From the NCBI RefSeq assembly GCF_000226115.1, contig NC_016460.1, positions 2,108,001-2,172,000 of the forward strand: DNA of 64,000 nucleotides, in the 5' to 3' direction. This DNA comes from Thermothielavioides terrestris NRRL 8126. Lineage: Eukaryota > Ascomycota > Sordariomycetes > Sordariales > Chaetomiaceae. This document shows positions 12,106 to 27,200 of the stretch, piece after piece (position 1 is the first letter of the stretch; every line of letters starts with the position of its first letter). Under the pieces are notes generated by a model that did not search any database, was not told where the DNA came from, and saw nothing but the letters and a program-made list of their open reading frames with translations. Both the position numbers and the translations under genes were made by a program.

Positions 12106-14013
12106 TCATTTGTTCTACTTGTCTAGGTCGACGGTGCTATCGCTAGCGTATAGGTCGTCCCTAGCTGCCTTCGATGTTTTTATAGCTACTCTACGTTTAG
12201 CGGATACAAGTGTCTTTTTAACTTTCTTAGGAGGACGCGTTAGCGTCTTCTATACCTTGTCGTCGATTGTTACTTTTCTTTAGCGCTTACTACCTATAAC
12301 CTCGATAGTTTTAGCTTTCGACGTCGATTAGATATCGTCGTTATACTAACTCTATAGCGTCTTAGCTAGCGTTGCTAGTATAACCAATAGTATAGCTTTG
12401 GCTATAGGTGTCTTGCTTAGCGTCTTCTATATAGACAACTATATAGCTTTAATAGTATATGCTATAGTTATAGTTGTAGTATAAACGATCTTAGGTGCCA
12501 CTTTATAGTGGCTAGTGGTCTAAATAGATGTTCTAGCTTGTTTTATAATAGCTGCCTTTATAGTAGGTAAGTCTATTGTAGCGGCTTAGGTCTCGATAGC
12601 CGCTAGGCGGCGCTTAACGTCCTATATACGCTATACTAGTTCTATATAAATACCGTTATATAGGTTCATTGTCGTTTAGGTAGCGAGGTCGATCTTCTCT
12701 AGAAGGGCGTTGTTCTTATAACGGAGATCCGTTATAGTCTTGTTGTATACTAGCTATAGATCACTAATCTTTACTATCTAGTAATAGTGTATATTATTAA
12801 AGTCGCCCTAGAAGGCAAGACTACTAGGATCTAGGTTATCGGCTTTACTATTTACTTCCAATGTACTAATGAACTTTGCTAATTCTACTATAGTTTTTTC
12901 AACTTCTTTGATATAGACTTAGTACTTCTAGGCGAATTGGAGTAGATTCTTAGTTAACGTTTATACTACTTTTATATCCGTTTACAGAGATTTAATAGCG
13001 TTATTGTTCGCGGTAACTATATAGCTAGTACTACTCGCTATATCTATAGCTTAGGTGTTATTGTAATAGGCTAGTCCGAGCTCTACTAACATCGTATTTA
13101 TAGAAGGGTTGCCTTCGCCCTTAGGCGAGACGTAATATAATATAAGGATTTCTATCGCGATCGATATATAGCTTGCTATAACTATACCCATCTCTTAGAA
13201 CTCTTTAAGGGCTCTCTTAATCATGCCTTTGATCCTCTAAATATATAGGTTGTATACGAAGCTAGTGGGCTTATTACCGAAATCCTTCTTTAGGACTATA
13301 TAGTAGAACTTAGCGAATTACATCGTTAGCTTAGCTATATATTCGTCATTGTGACTAAAATCTATATATATATAAGCAAGTACTTCGCTTATAGTAGTGA
13401 TATACTTGTTCGCGGCTTTAGTTAGGCGTTGAGAGTACCTATATAATATATAGGTTTCCTAAAGCTCTAGGATATAGTATAGCTTAGTCGCTATATCCTC
13501 TTTATCACTAGTATAATCGGCATTATCGTTGTTAGAGACGTCTAGGTCGTCGTTAATTGTAGTAGCCTCGTCTTCTAACATGATATATAGAGCTTACTAG
13601 ACTTCCTAGCGCTATACGTTGGCGGAGGAGACGTTGCTAGTTTCTAAATACTTGATCCCTAGTATACATTGTAGAGGCTACTCCCCTTCTATATACTTAT
13701 ATATTAAGAGAGTTTCTAAGTACTCTTATATAGTATCATTGTTTAGCGCTTCGTCGTAGTCTTTGTAGACTTCCTATTCGTTGTTGGACACTACGATAGG
13801 GTCTATAATGACATTTTGCTATTATTCTTTACAAATGGTCTCCAAGCTATTTTAGATTACTTTGGCTATATTAGCTTCTTTAGTAGCTATTATTTCATTG
13901 TTATAAATAGTTCTAGTAGCGATATCTTTAATAATAGCCTAGTAGAATATAGAAGTTCCTAGGGTATATAAGGGAACGCTAGGTATATTATTGATTTTCT
14001 TTACTCCTTCTAT
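12106..14013 (-). pseudogene. Extra ORF (ORF3) of chromovirus B1, unknown function, RIP-inactivated
   Basis: Counterpart of the B2 frame at 29070-30977. The start triplet at 14013 is ATA where B2 has ATG (a RIP-type G-to-A). The frame runs 635 codons to TGA at 12108-12106, exactly the same number as in B2 despite many substitutions. The two ends are recognisably alike: IPSVPLYTL versus IPNTPLYTI at the N-terminus, and RDDLYASDSTVDLDK versus RDDPYTSDSIVDLNK at the C-terminus. Internal stops are TAA/TAG. It lies between the integrase/chromodomain and the 3' LTR, on the same strand as pol. No domain recognised; the C-terminus is basic. Confidence 0.7.
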
Positions 14014-14900
14014 TTGTTTAGCTATAAGTCGGACGCTCTCCCTCTTCTAGGTATTAGTAGTATAGCCTTTAGTAGGCGTCTTTCTTATATAGGGAGATAT
14101 CTTATAAACGACGAAGGCTAGTTAGGTATCTTCCTCTATAATGTCGATATAATTGTACTTAAGCGCTTTGCTACTCGATAATGTTAGCGAGCTAAGAGAA
14201 TCGACTATATAGTCGCCTCTATCGTTGATATAGGTATCGTAAGAATATATAGCGGATTATCTTGATTCGCGAATATAGTATAAGCGTATATCGATTAACG
14301 ATAGCTTATATAAATGTATATAGCTCAGTGATAAGAAGGTCTAACGATCGATCGTATAGCGAATATAAATAACTGTAATAAGGAATTGTTAGAGAAGATA
14401 GATATATTGAGGTTAATATATAAAGAGAAAGGAAATTATAGTGGCCTATATTAGGCTATTCTAGAAGTAAATAAAAACAATAGTATAGTATCTATAGCCG
14501 ATAAATAGTATTGCTATCTAGCGGTAGCTAGAGAATAGAACATTATACCCTTGAGGCTTAAAGCCCTATACCTTTATAGCAATAGGATAGCTTTCCCTAA
14601 CTATTTATAGGTTAAGGTTAATAGCAAATCTATATATAGGAAAACTAAGATAAGTAAAGTGCTTAACGAACTGAGTAATTATAGTTTTATAATTAAAAGC
14701 GTTAATAATATCTAAATAAAAGGTAAAGAGAGGAAAAACCAAGAGATCTATAAAATAGAGGACAACGCTTATACGTCTAGTAGTAGTATAGCGATAATAG
14801 ATATACTAAAGTGAACGTATTCTAATAAAGAAAGTATAAATAAACGAAAGGAAGAGAAAGAAATAGGAAAGAAGGAAAGAGAAAGTCAATAATAGTATAG
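14014..14900 (-). other. B1 spacer between pol and ORF3
   Basis: About 890 bp with no coding pattern. The same spacer length occurs in B2 (28179-29069). It could hold a promoter or splice signals for the downstream ORF; none can be identified after RIP. Confidence 0.5.
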
Positions 14901-17900
14901 CTATTAGTAGTCGCTGCCCTTCCTTTATAGTAGCTCGACGACAACTCGGTTTTAGGATCGAGGAATCTCCTTTACTTCCTCCTATTCCTTAGTAGCGATA
15001 CCCTTATTATAGTGTTCCTTCTCTTAGTCGATAGGGTACGCCTTTTTATACTCTTCGATAAGTTCCCTAGTACCGTCAATAAGCTAGATATATAAGATCC
15101 ACTAGTCGTCCTTAGCAATAAATCCTTTCTATTGTACTAGATACTTGACTTTAGGTCTTCGGTTCCTCTAGATAATATATCGTTATATAATTCTCTTGAT
15201 TTCTTAATGCTCGTCTCTATTAACGATTATAAGGCTAGGGGGCTCTACGTTATAGCCAAAGAGGTCTTTCCCCTAATCTAGTTTCTATAACTAGGAAATT
15301 GAAACTATAGGATAGACTTTCTAACTAGCTAGGAAGTTAAGTTTATAGACGTTCCTATCGATTTTATAGATAATCTTAAATAGTCTTGCCTACTATAGCG
15401 ACTACTTTCGTTTAGGCTTTTCTAAGAGATAGTATCTATTGTATAGTCGTAGATAAATAGTGTCTCCTACTTTGAACTTAGTAGGTATATACTTGTCGTT
15501 GTAATATATCTTTGTAATAGCGTCTATATAATTGATTTATTCTACTACTTCCTCTTAATATTGTTGTCTAAGGATATTAATAGCTTTAGCGGAGGCAATA
15601 GTGCCCTTCTTATAGTGAAGTATATCTAGGATAAAGCGTAGTTTAAAGCTATATATCAACTTGTTTAACGATCTTCCGATAATGACTATAAACGTATTAT
15701 TAAGGTTGTACTACAATGTAGAGAGAAGTAGAGGCTATAGTATTCCTAGTTTTTCTATAGCTTCTATATAGATAGCGATTTCTACTATCTAGTTTATCTT
15801 CTCTAACTAACTATCTGTCTAGGGATAATAGGCTATCGAGAAAAGGAGGCTAACGCCTAGGATATAAAAGATTTCCTTCTATAGGTTAGAGGTGAACTTA
15901 ATATCTTAGTCGCTAATAATTTACGCTAAGAGTCCCTAATCTATATATATTAACGCTCTAAGGATTATAATAGCCTATTCCTTTGCTAACATTTTGTCGT
16001 TTCTAGCTATAAGAAACTTCTTTTTACTAAACTTATAGATAATAGTGTATATAGCGTTAAGGATTAAATACTTTTTCATTGACTATAGTATCCCTTTGGA
16101 GAGTATAGTAGGTAAATCGACGATAAAATCTATAGTGATAGTATAGAAAGGCTATAGCGATATTCGAATTGGCTAAAGGTCTCTAGGCTTTAGTTCTTTT
16201 AAAGTCTAGTTCTCTTTGTATATAGGGCAGTGCTAAATATATTTATATACTATTTAGCGCTTTTAGTTAAATATAAATACTAAGAGGTTCACTATTATAT
16301 TATCTATACTAAAGTAGTAAGTATTATTATATACAACGGTAAGAATGTCCTTAATATAGCCGCTAGAGATATAAAGCTTCTTTACTCCTTTGTAGTCGAC
16401 GTAGTAGAGGAGACTATCCTTTAGTTCGTAGGGTCCAAGCTATAGCTTTTAGTACTACTTTCTTTATAGCTCTCCTTCTCGCTCTTCGTATTCTCTTTGT
16501 TTAACGATCTTCTTAGCTTATTCTTCTATATCGTAGAGACTCCTAATAATCTTATTGTATTAGCGGTCGTTGAGGTAAGCTATAGTTAGCTTAGCTTTGA
16601 ACTTGTCACTAATAACTAGTTCGAAGGTACTAGTGTCTATAACATAGTATTTCTCGATGTCGATCTAGGTAGCGGACTAAATGTCCTTTAGTTCGTTGAT
16701 AGCGTCTTAGGTTTTATTAGGGGCGTCCTCCTCGAAGGTTAACAAATATAATAAGGCGTCTAGTACAACGTTGAGCTTTCCTAATATATAGAAAATATTA
16801 AGGTCGAACTAGGATAGCTAGTTTATAGTATTAACGAGCTTTAGGTTGGCCTTTATAAGGTCTATAGTAGCGAGAGATATATATTTTACAATGCCTTTAG
16901 TTACTATATAGTCTATTAAGATATTTATAGGGTATTAGTTTGACTATACTATTTTTCGGAGCTTCCTAACTACTTATACAATAGCGACGACTTCTATTTC
17001 TATACTCTTATACTTCCTTTCTACGTTGGAAGTTAGGTGGGATAAGAATATAATAGACTAGATCTCACTACTTAGAATATCTTAGCTAGGGATACTAGTA
17101 CTGTCCTATTCGCTATAGAGTTGAAAGACGATTACTCTATATCTCTTACTACTTATATCGAGCTTAATAAATAGCGGCTTATTAGGATAGTAATAATATA
17201 GGAAGTACTACTTATATAGGTATTCTTATAGCAATTTAAAGGACTCTAGTTCTATTGGTATAAACTCGAATTTAACGTTCAAAGTGAATACTTTCTTAGC
17301 GTTCTTCGACTTAGCGATAAGAAGGTCTCCGCTTATTCTCCTTTAGGCAAGGAGCTTAGTTTTATAGTCCTATAGAGGCTACGCTTTCGTTATATACTAT
17401 AGGATACCCTTATATAGCTATCTAGCTATACTAAGGTATTGCTCTAAGGTCTCGAGGGTATCGAGGAACTTAAGTTTCTTAAATATAGTGATCTTATTAT
17501 CCATTTTAGCTACTCCTTCGCTATTGACTATATAGCCAAGCAGTCTTACTGATAGGTAGGCTACAAAGGATTTTTCTACTAAAATATAAATATATACCTT
17601 GTTAAGGATATTGAGAACTGTTTTAATATACTTAAGGTACTCCTCTATATTCTTATTAGCGATAATAATATTGTCGATATAAATATATATAAAGTGCTTA
17701 TACTTATAGAATAAACGGTCTATAAAGCGCTATATAAAAGCTAGTAAGTTTTTAAATCCTATTAGTATAATGTTTAAACGTTCTAAACCTCTAGGACTAA
17801 TGACTACTATATAGTTATAGTGTTCTTCTACGACTAGAAGCTAGAAGAAGAATCTAAAGGCGTCGAATACTATAAAGATCGTATTGCCTATCATTATATT

Positions 17901-20812
17901 TATAATATCGTCTTAGTTAGACAATGGGTATATATCTAGTACTACCAACGTATTTAGAGGCTAGAGGTCTATTATAGCTCTGCCTTTCGTTTTTCTAGTA
18001 ACTATATAGTAGACTACAAAGACTAGGCAAGCGATAAGGGTTAGTTAGTCTATAAAGTCTATCTTTCTTTATATATATAGTTTATTGTATTCTTCGTCGA
18101 CGATCGCTTAGTCTTTAGCGCTTAGTAGGTAAACCTAAATAGGCTTAAGCTAATTCTACTATCCGTCGACAAATAGAATTCTTATCTTCTAATCCTCTAG
18201 TATAGGGACAATACTATAGTTATAGAAGACGTTATACTTATCTAGCAGTGCCTTCATCTCTTCTATATACCGTTTATCCTTGCTATAGACGTTTACCTCT
18301 ACTACTAACTTGATATATAGGATGTCGTCTAGTTTCTTAATACTATAGGATAGTATATAGAACTTCTACTTAATAAGTAGCTTATACTTATCCTCTATTA
18401 ATATCTCTATTATTAGTTCCTTACTACTAGGCTCCTATTGTATAGTCGTCGTCATCTATATATATTTGTCGTCTATAACGTTATCCTAAGTCTACTATAT
18501 AAAGTTCTATACTATTGTCTAGATATCCTCCTCTAGGCTATATTAAAGAAGGTGTCTAATACACTATCCTTCGACAATAGTGATTAGGCGAGCGGTATTG
18601 TTCTTTACAATAGCCTAGTATACGCTTTTCATATCTATAACGGCGTCTAGTATACCCTCGATATATAAAGCGAAGTAAAGCTTACGTTTTTAGCTACTTA
18701 GATTATCGTTATCAATGTCTATATACTTAAACGTAGTCTCGATTAAGTGTTCTATTATAGGTATAACCGTTATAGTGTTCGTAGCTTTCACCTTCTAGAT
18801 TATTCTTTTCCGTTCTATATATACCTTTACCTTTATATTGTAGATAGACTAAAAGTAATAGATAGACGTATTAAGGTCAATCTTTACTCTATTATAGAGT
18901 ATAAAGTCAGTTCTAATCAATAGTTTCGCTTTTAAACCTTTAATGACGTTGGCTATTATAGTAAAGTAACCGTCTACGTTAGTACTATAGATAATTCCTT
19001 GGATATAGAAGTTAAACTCGACTTGCTTCTTGACTTCGGTATAGGCTCCAACGCCTTTGACAAAGTACAACTTTATATTAATCTAATGTAGGTTCTTAGT
19101 CTACTTAGAGATAAACTCCTTATCGACGAGGTTAGTATTGCTACCTATATCGAAGTAAACCTCGGTACCTAGCTTACCTAGGTTTATACTAATATTGATT
19201 ATAAGGTATATAGCTTACTTATCCAATGCTTTTAGTAGCGGTATATATAGCTATACTTCTATAATCTATCCTTTAGTTAGTATAAAGTTTATATCTTTAC
19301 TATTAAATTTATCTTCATTGTTACTAAGGTTGTACTAATAGTCTATTTGGAGTTATATAGGTTTATACTTATCTTTGTTACTATTGTTAGCTATATACTT
19401 AAAAAGCTTATAATATATTATAAAGACTTTGCTATAGGCGGTATATTGCTAAATTTATAGAAGTTGTTATAGTAGTTTATTCTAGCTTAGTCTAAGCTAG
19501 TAAAAGGTATAATATAAGTAGTAAAAACTATCGGCTTTCTCGTCTTCTAATTTCTTATCTTTAGCTTCAATGTCGTATTTATCGATAAAAATGTACCTAG
19601 TCTTCTCTAGCATTTTATAGTAAAGGTTAGCGTCTTCGTCGTCTCCTATTACTATAATCTCGCTATAGTATAAGAAGGTGCTATCTTTGAACTACTTTTT
19701 ATATACGTATATCTGAATCCGTTGGAGTCGTCGAAGTCGAGGTGGTCTTCCCTAGTTGCTATTGTCGCCTCTTCTCTAGCCGTTGAACGGTCTAAGTCCT
19801 CTTCTACGATCGTTGAATAGTCGATATCCTCTTCTATATCTAGTTGTACTATAGAAGTTTCGGTCATCGAATAGTCGTATTCGGTTATTATCTCTATACT
19901 AATTGTTTCTAAGTTACTAAGGTTTGTCCTTGTCTCTTCTTTAAAGATCGTAATATCCTCTTTTGCCTCTTTTTATTTAGAAGGCTCTATTATCTTCTTA
20001 GTCGTCTCTTTGTCCTTCGTCGTTATACTCTATATCTATATTATTGGCAATAGGACTATAGCCGATAATATAGCCCTTAGCGATATCCTAGTGGAGCTTG
20101 TCTCTAACGATATATACTTTGGTGTTGAGAATACTAAAGAACGTATTTGTTTCTATAGTTGTATTTAGTTTAGGGTATAGCTAGCGAAGTTCTAGATAGA
20201 GGTAGTTATATAAGTATATTAGACGTTGCTCTTTGGTAGTATTTCTCTAAATGTATATATATTTAAAGTATTCTATAGCGAATTTCTAGACTAGCTTATC
20301 TTTATAGTTGTCCTTTGTAGTATATTAGTTTTCGTTTAACTATTTTTCTACTTTATATCTCTTGATATTAAACTCCTTTTTTAAACGTTTAGTCTATACT
20401 TTTATAAATATAGTTAGTGCTACCTTTTCTATAGTAGAGAGCTACTACTTATATTATTATAGTACTAATTCTTAAAGTAGGATCTATATCTCTATATACA
20501 AAGTCTCTTCTTTTACTAAGTAGTATCTAATAATATAATCTACCTACTTAACCTAAAGGTTAATGTCCCTATAGTATAGCTACTATTTGTTGTACTATAG
20601 GTCCTAGGGTTCCTTAGCCTCGTTCTCTATATCTAGCTAGAAGAGACTAGTATCCTAAATCTTCTATTTCGATATAGGTATAGATAGTTGTAAAGATATA
20701 GTACTTTTATCCTTGGTTTTAGGCTAACGGTCTTCTACGCCTATAGCCTTATTCGCCCTTTCAATTATAATATTTAGGTTCTCTATTATTCTAGCTATCT
20801 AGGTAAGAAAGT
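14900..20812 (-). pseudogene. B1 gag (3' part)-protease-RT-RNase H-integrase-chromodomain, RIP-inactivated
   Basis: Mirror image of the B2 coding region; any B2 position x corresponds to about 43082 minus x here. Protease is near 18,850-19,160, RT near 17,450-18,300 (the YxDD box around 17,675), RNase H near 16,750-17,200, integrase near 15,180-16,440 and the chromodomain near 15,050-15,220. Some patches remain open, for example an acidic segment at 19652-19867 that is clearly similar to one at 23195-23431 in B2. At 20812 the gene is cut by B2; the rest of gag continues at 31403. Stops are TAA/TAG throughout. Confidence 0.85.
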
Positions 20813-21061
20813 TGTTATACGCAACTGTGGCAAGGGCACCTATAACCGTACCGCGGTCAGGGGTAACGAGCGTTCCTTTAAAAAGGGGAACCTCACCTAG
20901 AACCCCTTCGTAGGAAGACAGACTACATCAATATACTTTTGTAACATATACTAGTATTCAGGAGTGCCGCCTTATCAGCTGACGAGGCTAAGAGGCATTG
21001 ATCTTTCTCACCCTTATATATTTACCGTTAGATGGTTACCGAGGACCATCGGCGTATAACA
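20813..21061 (+). repeat. 5' LTR of B2
   Basis: 249 bp, TGTTATACGC at the left and GCGTATAACA at the right. It differs from the 3' LTR at 31149 only by transitions in my reading. Confidence 0.92.
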
Positions 21062-21063
21062 AG

Positions 21064-21081
21064 TAGTGTCTACTAACGATT
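21064..21081 (+). promoter_or_regulatory. Primer binding site of B2 (RIP-altered)
   Basis: Two bases after the 5' LTR, TAGTGTCTACTAACGATT. The B1 equivalent is less altered and reads TGGTGCCTATTAACGATT, with the expected TGG. The sequence next to it (CGAACC) continues a tRNA T-loop complement. Confidence 0.6.
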
Positions 21082-21239
21082 CGAACCTATTTGCTTCTCG
21101 TTGAGGGGAGCCAAGTTCGGATCGGAAGACATTATAAATTACGCCTAGCAAGTTGTATAGAGCAACGCCTAAGGTAGATAATACTCCTTTATAAAGGAGC
21201 AAGCTTCGGAGTATACGATCTATAACGAACTAGTTTACA

Positions 21240-24200
21240 ACTTAGCTACTGTTATTCTAGTACTAAGCACTTATAAAGAGTCAGAAGCTAGACAGATTTA
21301 AACCTTATAAACGCCAATGTCTATAGAGACGTATAGTAGATACTTAAGTTTATTAAGGACTTTGAGGTCATCTACAATGTCTAGTGGGTAACCGCTATCA
21401 ATCCCTAAGAACTCTAATACCTAGAAGCCGCTATATTACTCGAAGAGGTACTAGAAGAAGACGCTTACGCCCAATGGTACACTGGAATACTATACGTTGT
21501 AGAGTACCCTCCCTCTTAGATACTTGACAATTATATTCTTTGTACCTACTTTACAACTATTAGGTATAAAGTTCGAATAGTCGTTAATAAGAACTTTATC
21601 TTAGACCCTAGGATTGAAGACGCTACTTTGGAGGCTAAGGACTCGACCTAAGAAACGCTAAAGACCTTAGTACTAGAGAGTTGGGGACCGCTAGAGACTT
21701 CGAAGCCTTAAAGGACTAACGATTAGCAACTAAGACTAGCTATACTACTAAAAATATCGGTAAGAATTGGATGTAATCCGACTAAGAACTAGCTAGCAAC
21801 TTTACTAAGCCTAACCTTCTAGGAGCAACTAGAGCCCTAAAATATATTAACTATTCTTTAATAGGGATATAAAACCTATATTGTTAGTAGCTATAATCTC
21901 AATAGACGCTACTAAGTACTGCTAAAAGGATTATAGGATTCGTTATCTTAGAACTGATAATCTAAAGAGGAAGATCTGTTATCTCTAATAGCTTAGCTAA
22001 TTAGCGCTTTCAACTAGGTTCTTTGGCTACCGCTATAGACGCCTAGCCAACTATCCTAGTACCTATCCGAGCTTCTTAGACTAGATATAGTCATCTAGAA
22101 CCCTAGGACGGAACGTATAGACAGTTCGGTCGACTCTAGTGTCTCCTTACTATTCTAAGAGATATCGAGCCTACTATATAGACAAGTAGCTAGACCCTTT
22201 GGATAAGGAGCTAGACCCTCTAGATAAGTAGCTAGAGCTATAGATATCTAGGCTACTTTCACTATATAAGACTTTCTTACCTAGATGGCTAGAATGATAG
22301 AGAACCTAAATATTATAATCGAAAGGGCGAATAGGGCTATAGATATAGAAGACCATTAGCCCGAAACTAAGGATAGAAGTACTATATCTTTATAATCGTC
22401 TATATCTATATCGAAATAGAAGATTTAAGATACTAGTCTCTTCTAGCTAGATATAGAGAACAAAGCTAAAGAACCCTAGGACCTATAGTACGATAAATAG
22501 TAGCTATACTATAGGGATGTCAACCTTTAGGTTAAGTAGGTAGATTAGGTCGTCAGATACTACTTAGCAAGAGAAGAGACTCTATATATAGAGATATAGA
22601 CCCTACTTCGAGGATTAGCGCTATAATAGTATAAGCAATAGCTCTCTACTATAGAAAAGGCAGTATTAACTATATCTATAAAAGCGTAGACTAAACGTTT
22701 AAAAAAGGAGTTTAACATCAAAAGATATAAAGTAGAGAAATAGCTAAACGAAAACTAATATACTACGAAAGACAACTACGAAGATAAGCTAGTTTAAAAA
22801 TTTGCTATAGAATACTTTAAATATATATATATTTAGGGAGATACTACTAAGGAGCAACGTCTAATATACCTATATAACTACTTCTATCTAGAGCTTCGCT
22901 AGCTATACCTTGAACTAGACACAACTATAAAGATAGGCGTATTCCTTAGTATCCTCGACACTAAAGTATATATCGTTAGAGATAAGCTCCGCTAGGACGT
23001 TGCTAAGGGCTATATTATTGGCTATAGTCCTATTGCCAATAACGTAGATATAGAGTATAACGATGAAAGACGAGGAAACGACTAGGAGGATAGTAGAGCC
23101 TTCTAGATAGGAAAAGGTAGAAGAGGATACTACGATCCTTGGAGAAGAGATAGAGACAAACCTTAGCGACCTAGAAACAATTGGCGTAAAGATAGTGACC
23201 GAGTATAGCTATTTGATAACCGAAACTTCTATAGTGCAACTAGATATAGAAGAGGATACCGATTGTTCAACGATTGTAGAGGAGGAGTTAGACTATTTAA
23301 CGGCTAGAGAAGAGGCGACAATAGTAACTAGGGAAGACTACTTTGACCTTAACGACTTTAACGGATTCGGATATATATATATAAGAAGTAGTTCGAAGAC
23401 GGTACCTTCTTATACTATAGCGAGATTATAGTGATAGGAGATGACGAAGACGCTAACCTTTACTACGAAATACTAGAGAAGACTAGGTATATTCTTATCG
23501 ATAAATACGATATCAAAGCCGAGGACAAGGAGCTAGAAGACAAGGAAGCCAATAGTTCTTACTACTTATATTACACCTTTCGTTAGCCTAGACTAAGTTG
23601 GAATAAACTACTATAATAGCTCTTATAAATTTAGCAATATACCGCCTATAGCAGAGTCTTTGTAATATATTATAAGCTTTTCAAGTATATAGCCGACGAC
23701 GGCGACGAAGATAAGTATAAGCCTATACAACCTTAAATAGACCGCTAGTATAACCTTAATAATAGCGAAGACGAGCTTAATAGTAAAGATATAAACTTTA
23801 TACTAACCAAAGGATAGATTATAGAAGTATAGCTATATATATCGCTACTAAAAGCATTGGATAAGCAAGCTATATACCTTATAATCAACATTAGTGTAAA
23901 CCTAAGCGAGCTAGGCACTAAGGTTTACTTCGATATAGGTAGCAACACCAACTTCGTCGATAAGGAGTTTATCTCCAAGTAGGCTAAGAACCTATATTAG
24001 ATCGATGTAAAGCCGTACTTTGTCAAAGGCGTTGGAGCCTATACTAAAGTCAAGAAGTAAGTCGAGTTTAACTTCTATATCTAAGGAATCGTCTATAGTA
24101 CTAATATAGACGGTTACTTCACTATAACAATCGATGTCATTGAAGGCTTAGGAGCGAAACTATTGATTAGAACTGACTTTATACTCTATAATAGAGTAAA

Positions 24201-27200
24201 GATTAACCTCAATACGTCTATCTATTACTTCTAGTCCATTTACAATATAAAGGTAAGAGTGTATATAGAATAGAAAAGAATAATCCGGAAGGTGAAAGCT
24301 ATAAATACTATAATGGTCGTACCTATAACGGAATATCTAATTAAGACTACGTTCGAGCCTATAGACACTAATAACGATAATCTAGGTAGCTAGAAATATA
24401 AGCTCTACTTCGCTTTATACGTCGAGGGTATACTAGACGCTATTGTAGATATAAAGAGTATATACTAGGCTATTATAAAGAACAATACCGTTCGCCTAAT
24501 CACTATTGTCGAAGGACAGTGTATTAGACACCTTCTTTAGTATAGCCTAGAGGAGGACATCTAAACAATGGTATAGAACCTTATATAGTAGACCTAGGAT
24601 AACGTTATAGACAATAAATATATATAGATAATAACAACTATATAACTAGAGCCTAATAGTAAGGAACCGATAACAGAGATACTAATAGAGGATAAGTATA
24701 AGCCACCTACCAAATAGGAGTTCTATACGCTATCCTATAGCATCGAGAGACTAGATAATATCTTATATATTAAGTTAGTAATAGGGGTAAGCGTCTATAA
24801 TAAGGATAAACGATATATAGAAAAGATAAAGGCACTGCTAGACAAGTATAACGTCTTCTATAACTATAGCATTGTCCCTATACTAGAGGATTAGAAGATG
24901 AGAATTCCGTTTATCGACAGATAGTAGAATCAGCTTAAGCCTATTTAGGTTTATCTACTAAGCGCTAAAGACTAAGCGATCGTCGACAAAGAATATAACA
25001 AACTATATATATAAGGAAAGATGGACTTTATAGACTAGCTAATCCTTGTCGTTTGCCTAGTCTTCGTAGTCTACTGTATAGTTATTGGAAAAACCAAAGG
25101 CAAAGCCGTAGTAGACCTCTAGCCCTTGAATACGTTAGTAGTACCGGATATATATTTGTTGTCTAACTAAGACGATATTATAAATATAATGATAGGCAAT
25201 ATAATTTTTATAGTATTCGATGCCTCTAGATTCTTTTTCTAGTTTCTAGTTGTAGAAAAACACTATAACCGTATAATAGTCATTAATCCTAAAGGTTTAG
25301 AACGCTCGAACGTTGTACTAATGGGATTCAAAAACTCGCTAGCTTTTATATAGCGCTTTATAGACCATTTATTCTATAAGTATAAGCACTTTATATATAC
25401 CTATATCGACAATATTATTATCGCTAGTAAGAATATAGAAGAGTACCTTAAGTATATTAAGACGGTTCTCAATATCCTCAATAAGGTATACGTTTATATC
25501 TTAGTAGAAAAATCCTTTATAGCCTACCCGTCAATGAGACTTCTTAGCTATATAGTCAATAGTAAAGGAGTAGCTAAGATAGACAATAGGATCGCTATAT
25601 TTAAGAAACTTAAGTTCCCTAATACCCTTAAGACCTTAGAACAGTACTTTGGTATAGCTAGATAGCTATATAAGAGTATCCTATAGTATATAGCGAAAGC
25701 GTAGCCTCTATAGGACTATAAGACTAAACTCCTTGCTTAAAGGAGAGTAAGCGGAGACCTTTCTATCGCTAAGTCGAAGAACGCTAGGAAGGTATTCACC
25801 TTGAACACTAAATTCGAGCCTACGCTAGTAGAACTAGAGTCCTTTAGGCTACTATAGGAACACCTATATAAGTAATACTTCCTATATTATCACCGTCCTA
25901 ATAAGCCACTGTTTATTAAGCTCGATATAAGCGGCAAAGGATATAGAGTAATCGTCTTTCAACTCTATAGCGAATAGGACAGTACTAGTATCCCTAGCTA
26001 AGACATCCCAAGTAGCAAGATCTAGCCTATTATATTCTTATCCTACCTAACTTCCAATATAGAAAGGAAGTATAGGAGTATAAAAGTAGAAGTCGCTATT
26101 ATCGTATAGGCAATTAGGAAGCTCTAGAAAATAGTATAGTCAAACTAATACCCTATAAATATCCTAATAGACTATATAGCGACTAGAGGCATTGTAAAGT
26201 ATATATCTCTCGCTACTATAGACCTTATAAAGGCTAACCTAAAGCTCGCTAATGCTATAAACTAGCTATCCTAGTTCGACCTCAATATCTTCTATATACT
26301 AGGAAAGCTCAACGTTGTACTAGACGCCCTATTACGTCTATTAACCTTCGAGGAGGACACCCTTAACGAAACCTAAGATACTACTAACGAACTAGAGGAC
26401 ATTTGGTCTACTACCTAGATCGATACCAAGGAATACTATACTATAGACACTAGTACCTTCGAGCTAGTTATTAGTAACAAGTTTAAAGCTAAGCTAACTA
26501 TAGCTTACCCTAACGACTGCTAGTACAATAAAATTATTAGAAGTCTCTATAATATAGAAGAACGAGCTAAGAAGATCGCTAAGCAAAGAGAATACGAAGA
26601 GCGAGAAGGAGAGCTACAAAGAAAGTAGTACTGAAAGCTATAGCTTAGACCCTACGAACTGAAGGATAGTCTCCTCTACTACGTCGACTATAAAGGAGCG
26701 AGGAAGCTTTATATCCCTAGTAGCTATATCAAAGATATTCTTACCATTGTATATAACAATACTTACCACTTTGGTATAGACAATATAATAGTGAACCTCT
26801 TAGCATTTGCGTTTAACCGAAAGCGCTAGATAGTATATAAGTATATTTGGCACTACCCTATATATAGAGAGAACTAGACCTTAAGAGAACTAAAGCCTAG
26901 AGACCTTTAGCTAATTTGGACATCGCTATAGCCTTTCTATACTATTACTATAGATTTTATCGTCGATTTGCCTACTATACCCTCCGAAGGGATACTGTAG
27001 TCAATAAAGAAGTACCTAATTCTTAACGCTATATATACCATTACCTATAAGTTTAGTAAAAAGAAGCTTCTTATAGCTAGAAACAACAAAATGTTAGTAG
27101 AAGAATAGGCCATTATAATTCTTAGAGCATTGACGTATATAGATTGGGGACTCCTAGTACAAATCATTAGCGACTAAGATACTAAGTTCACCTCTAACCT

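Noticed and set aside
11685..21061. Pairing of the LTR at 11685 with the one at 20813 as one element
   Set aside because: The two copies are in opposite orientation. LTRs of one element must be direct repeats, and the flanking duplications (AAAGT; ATTTA/ATTCA) support the nested pairing instead.
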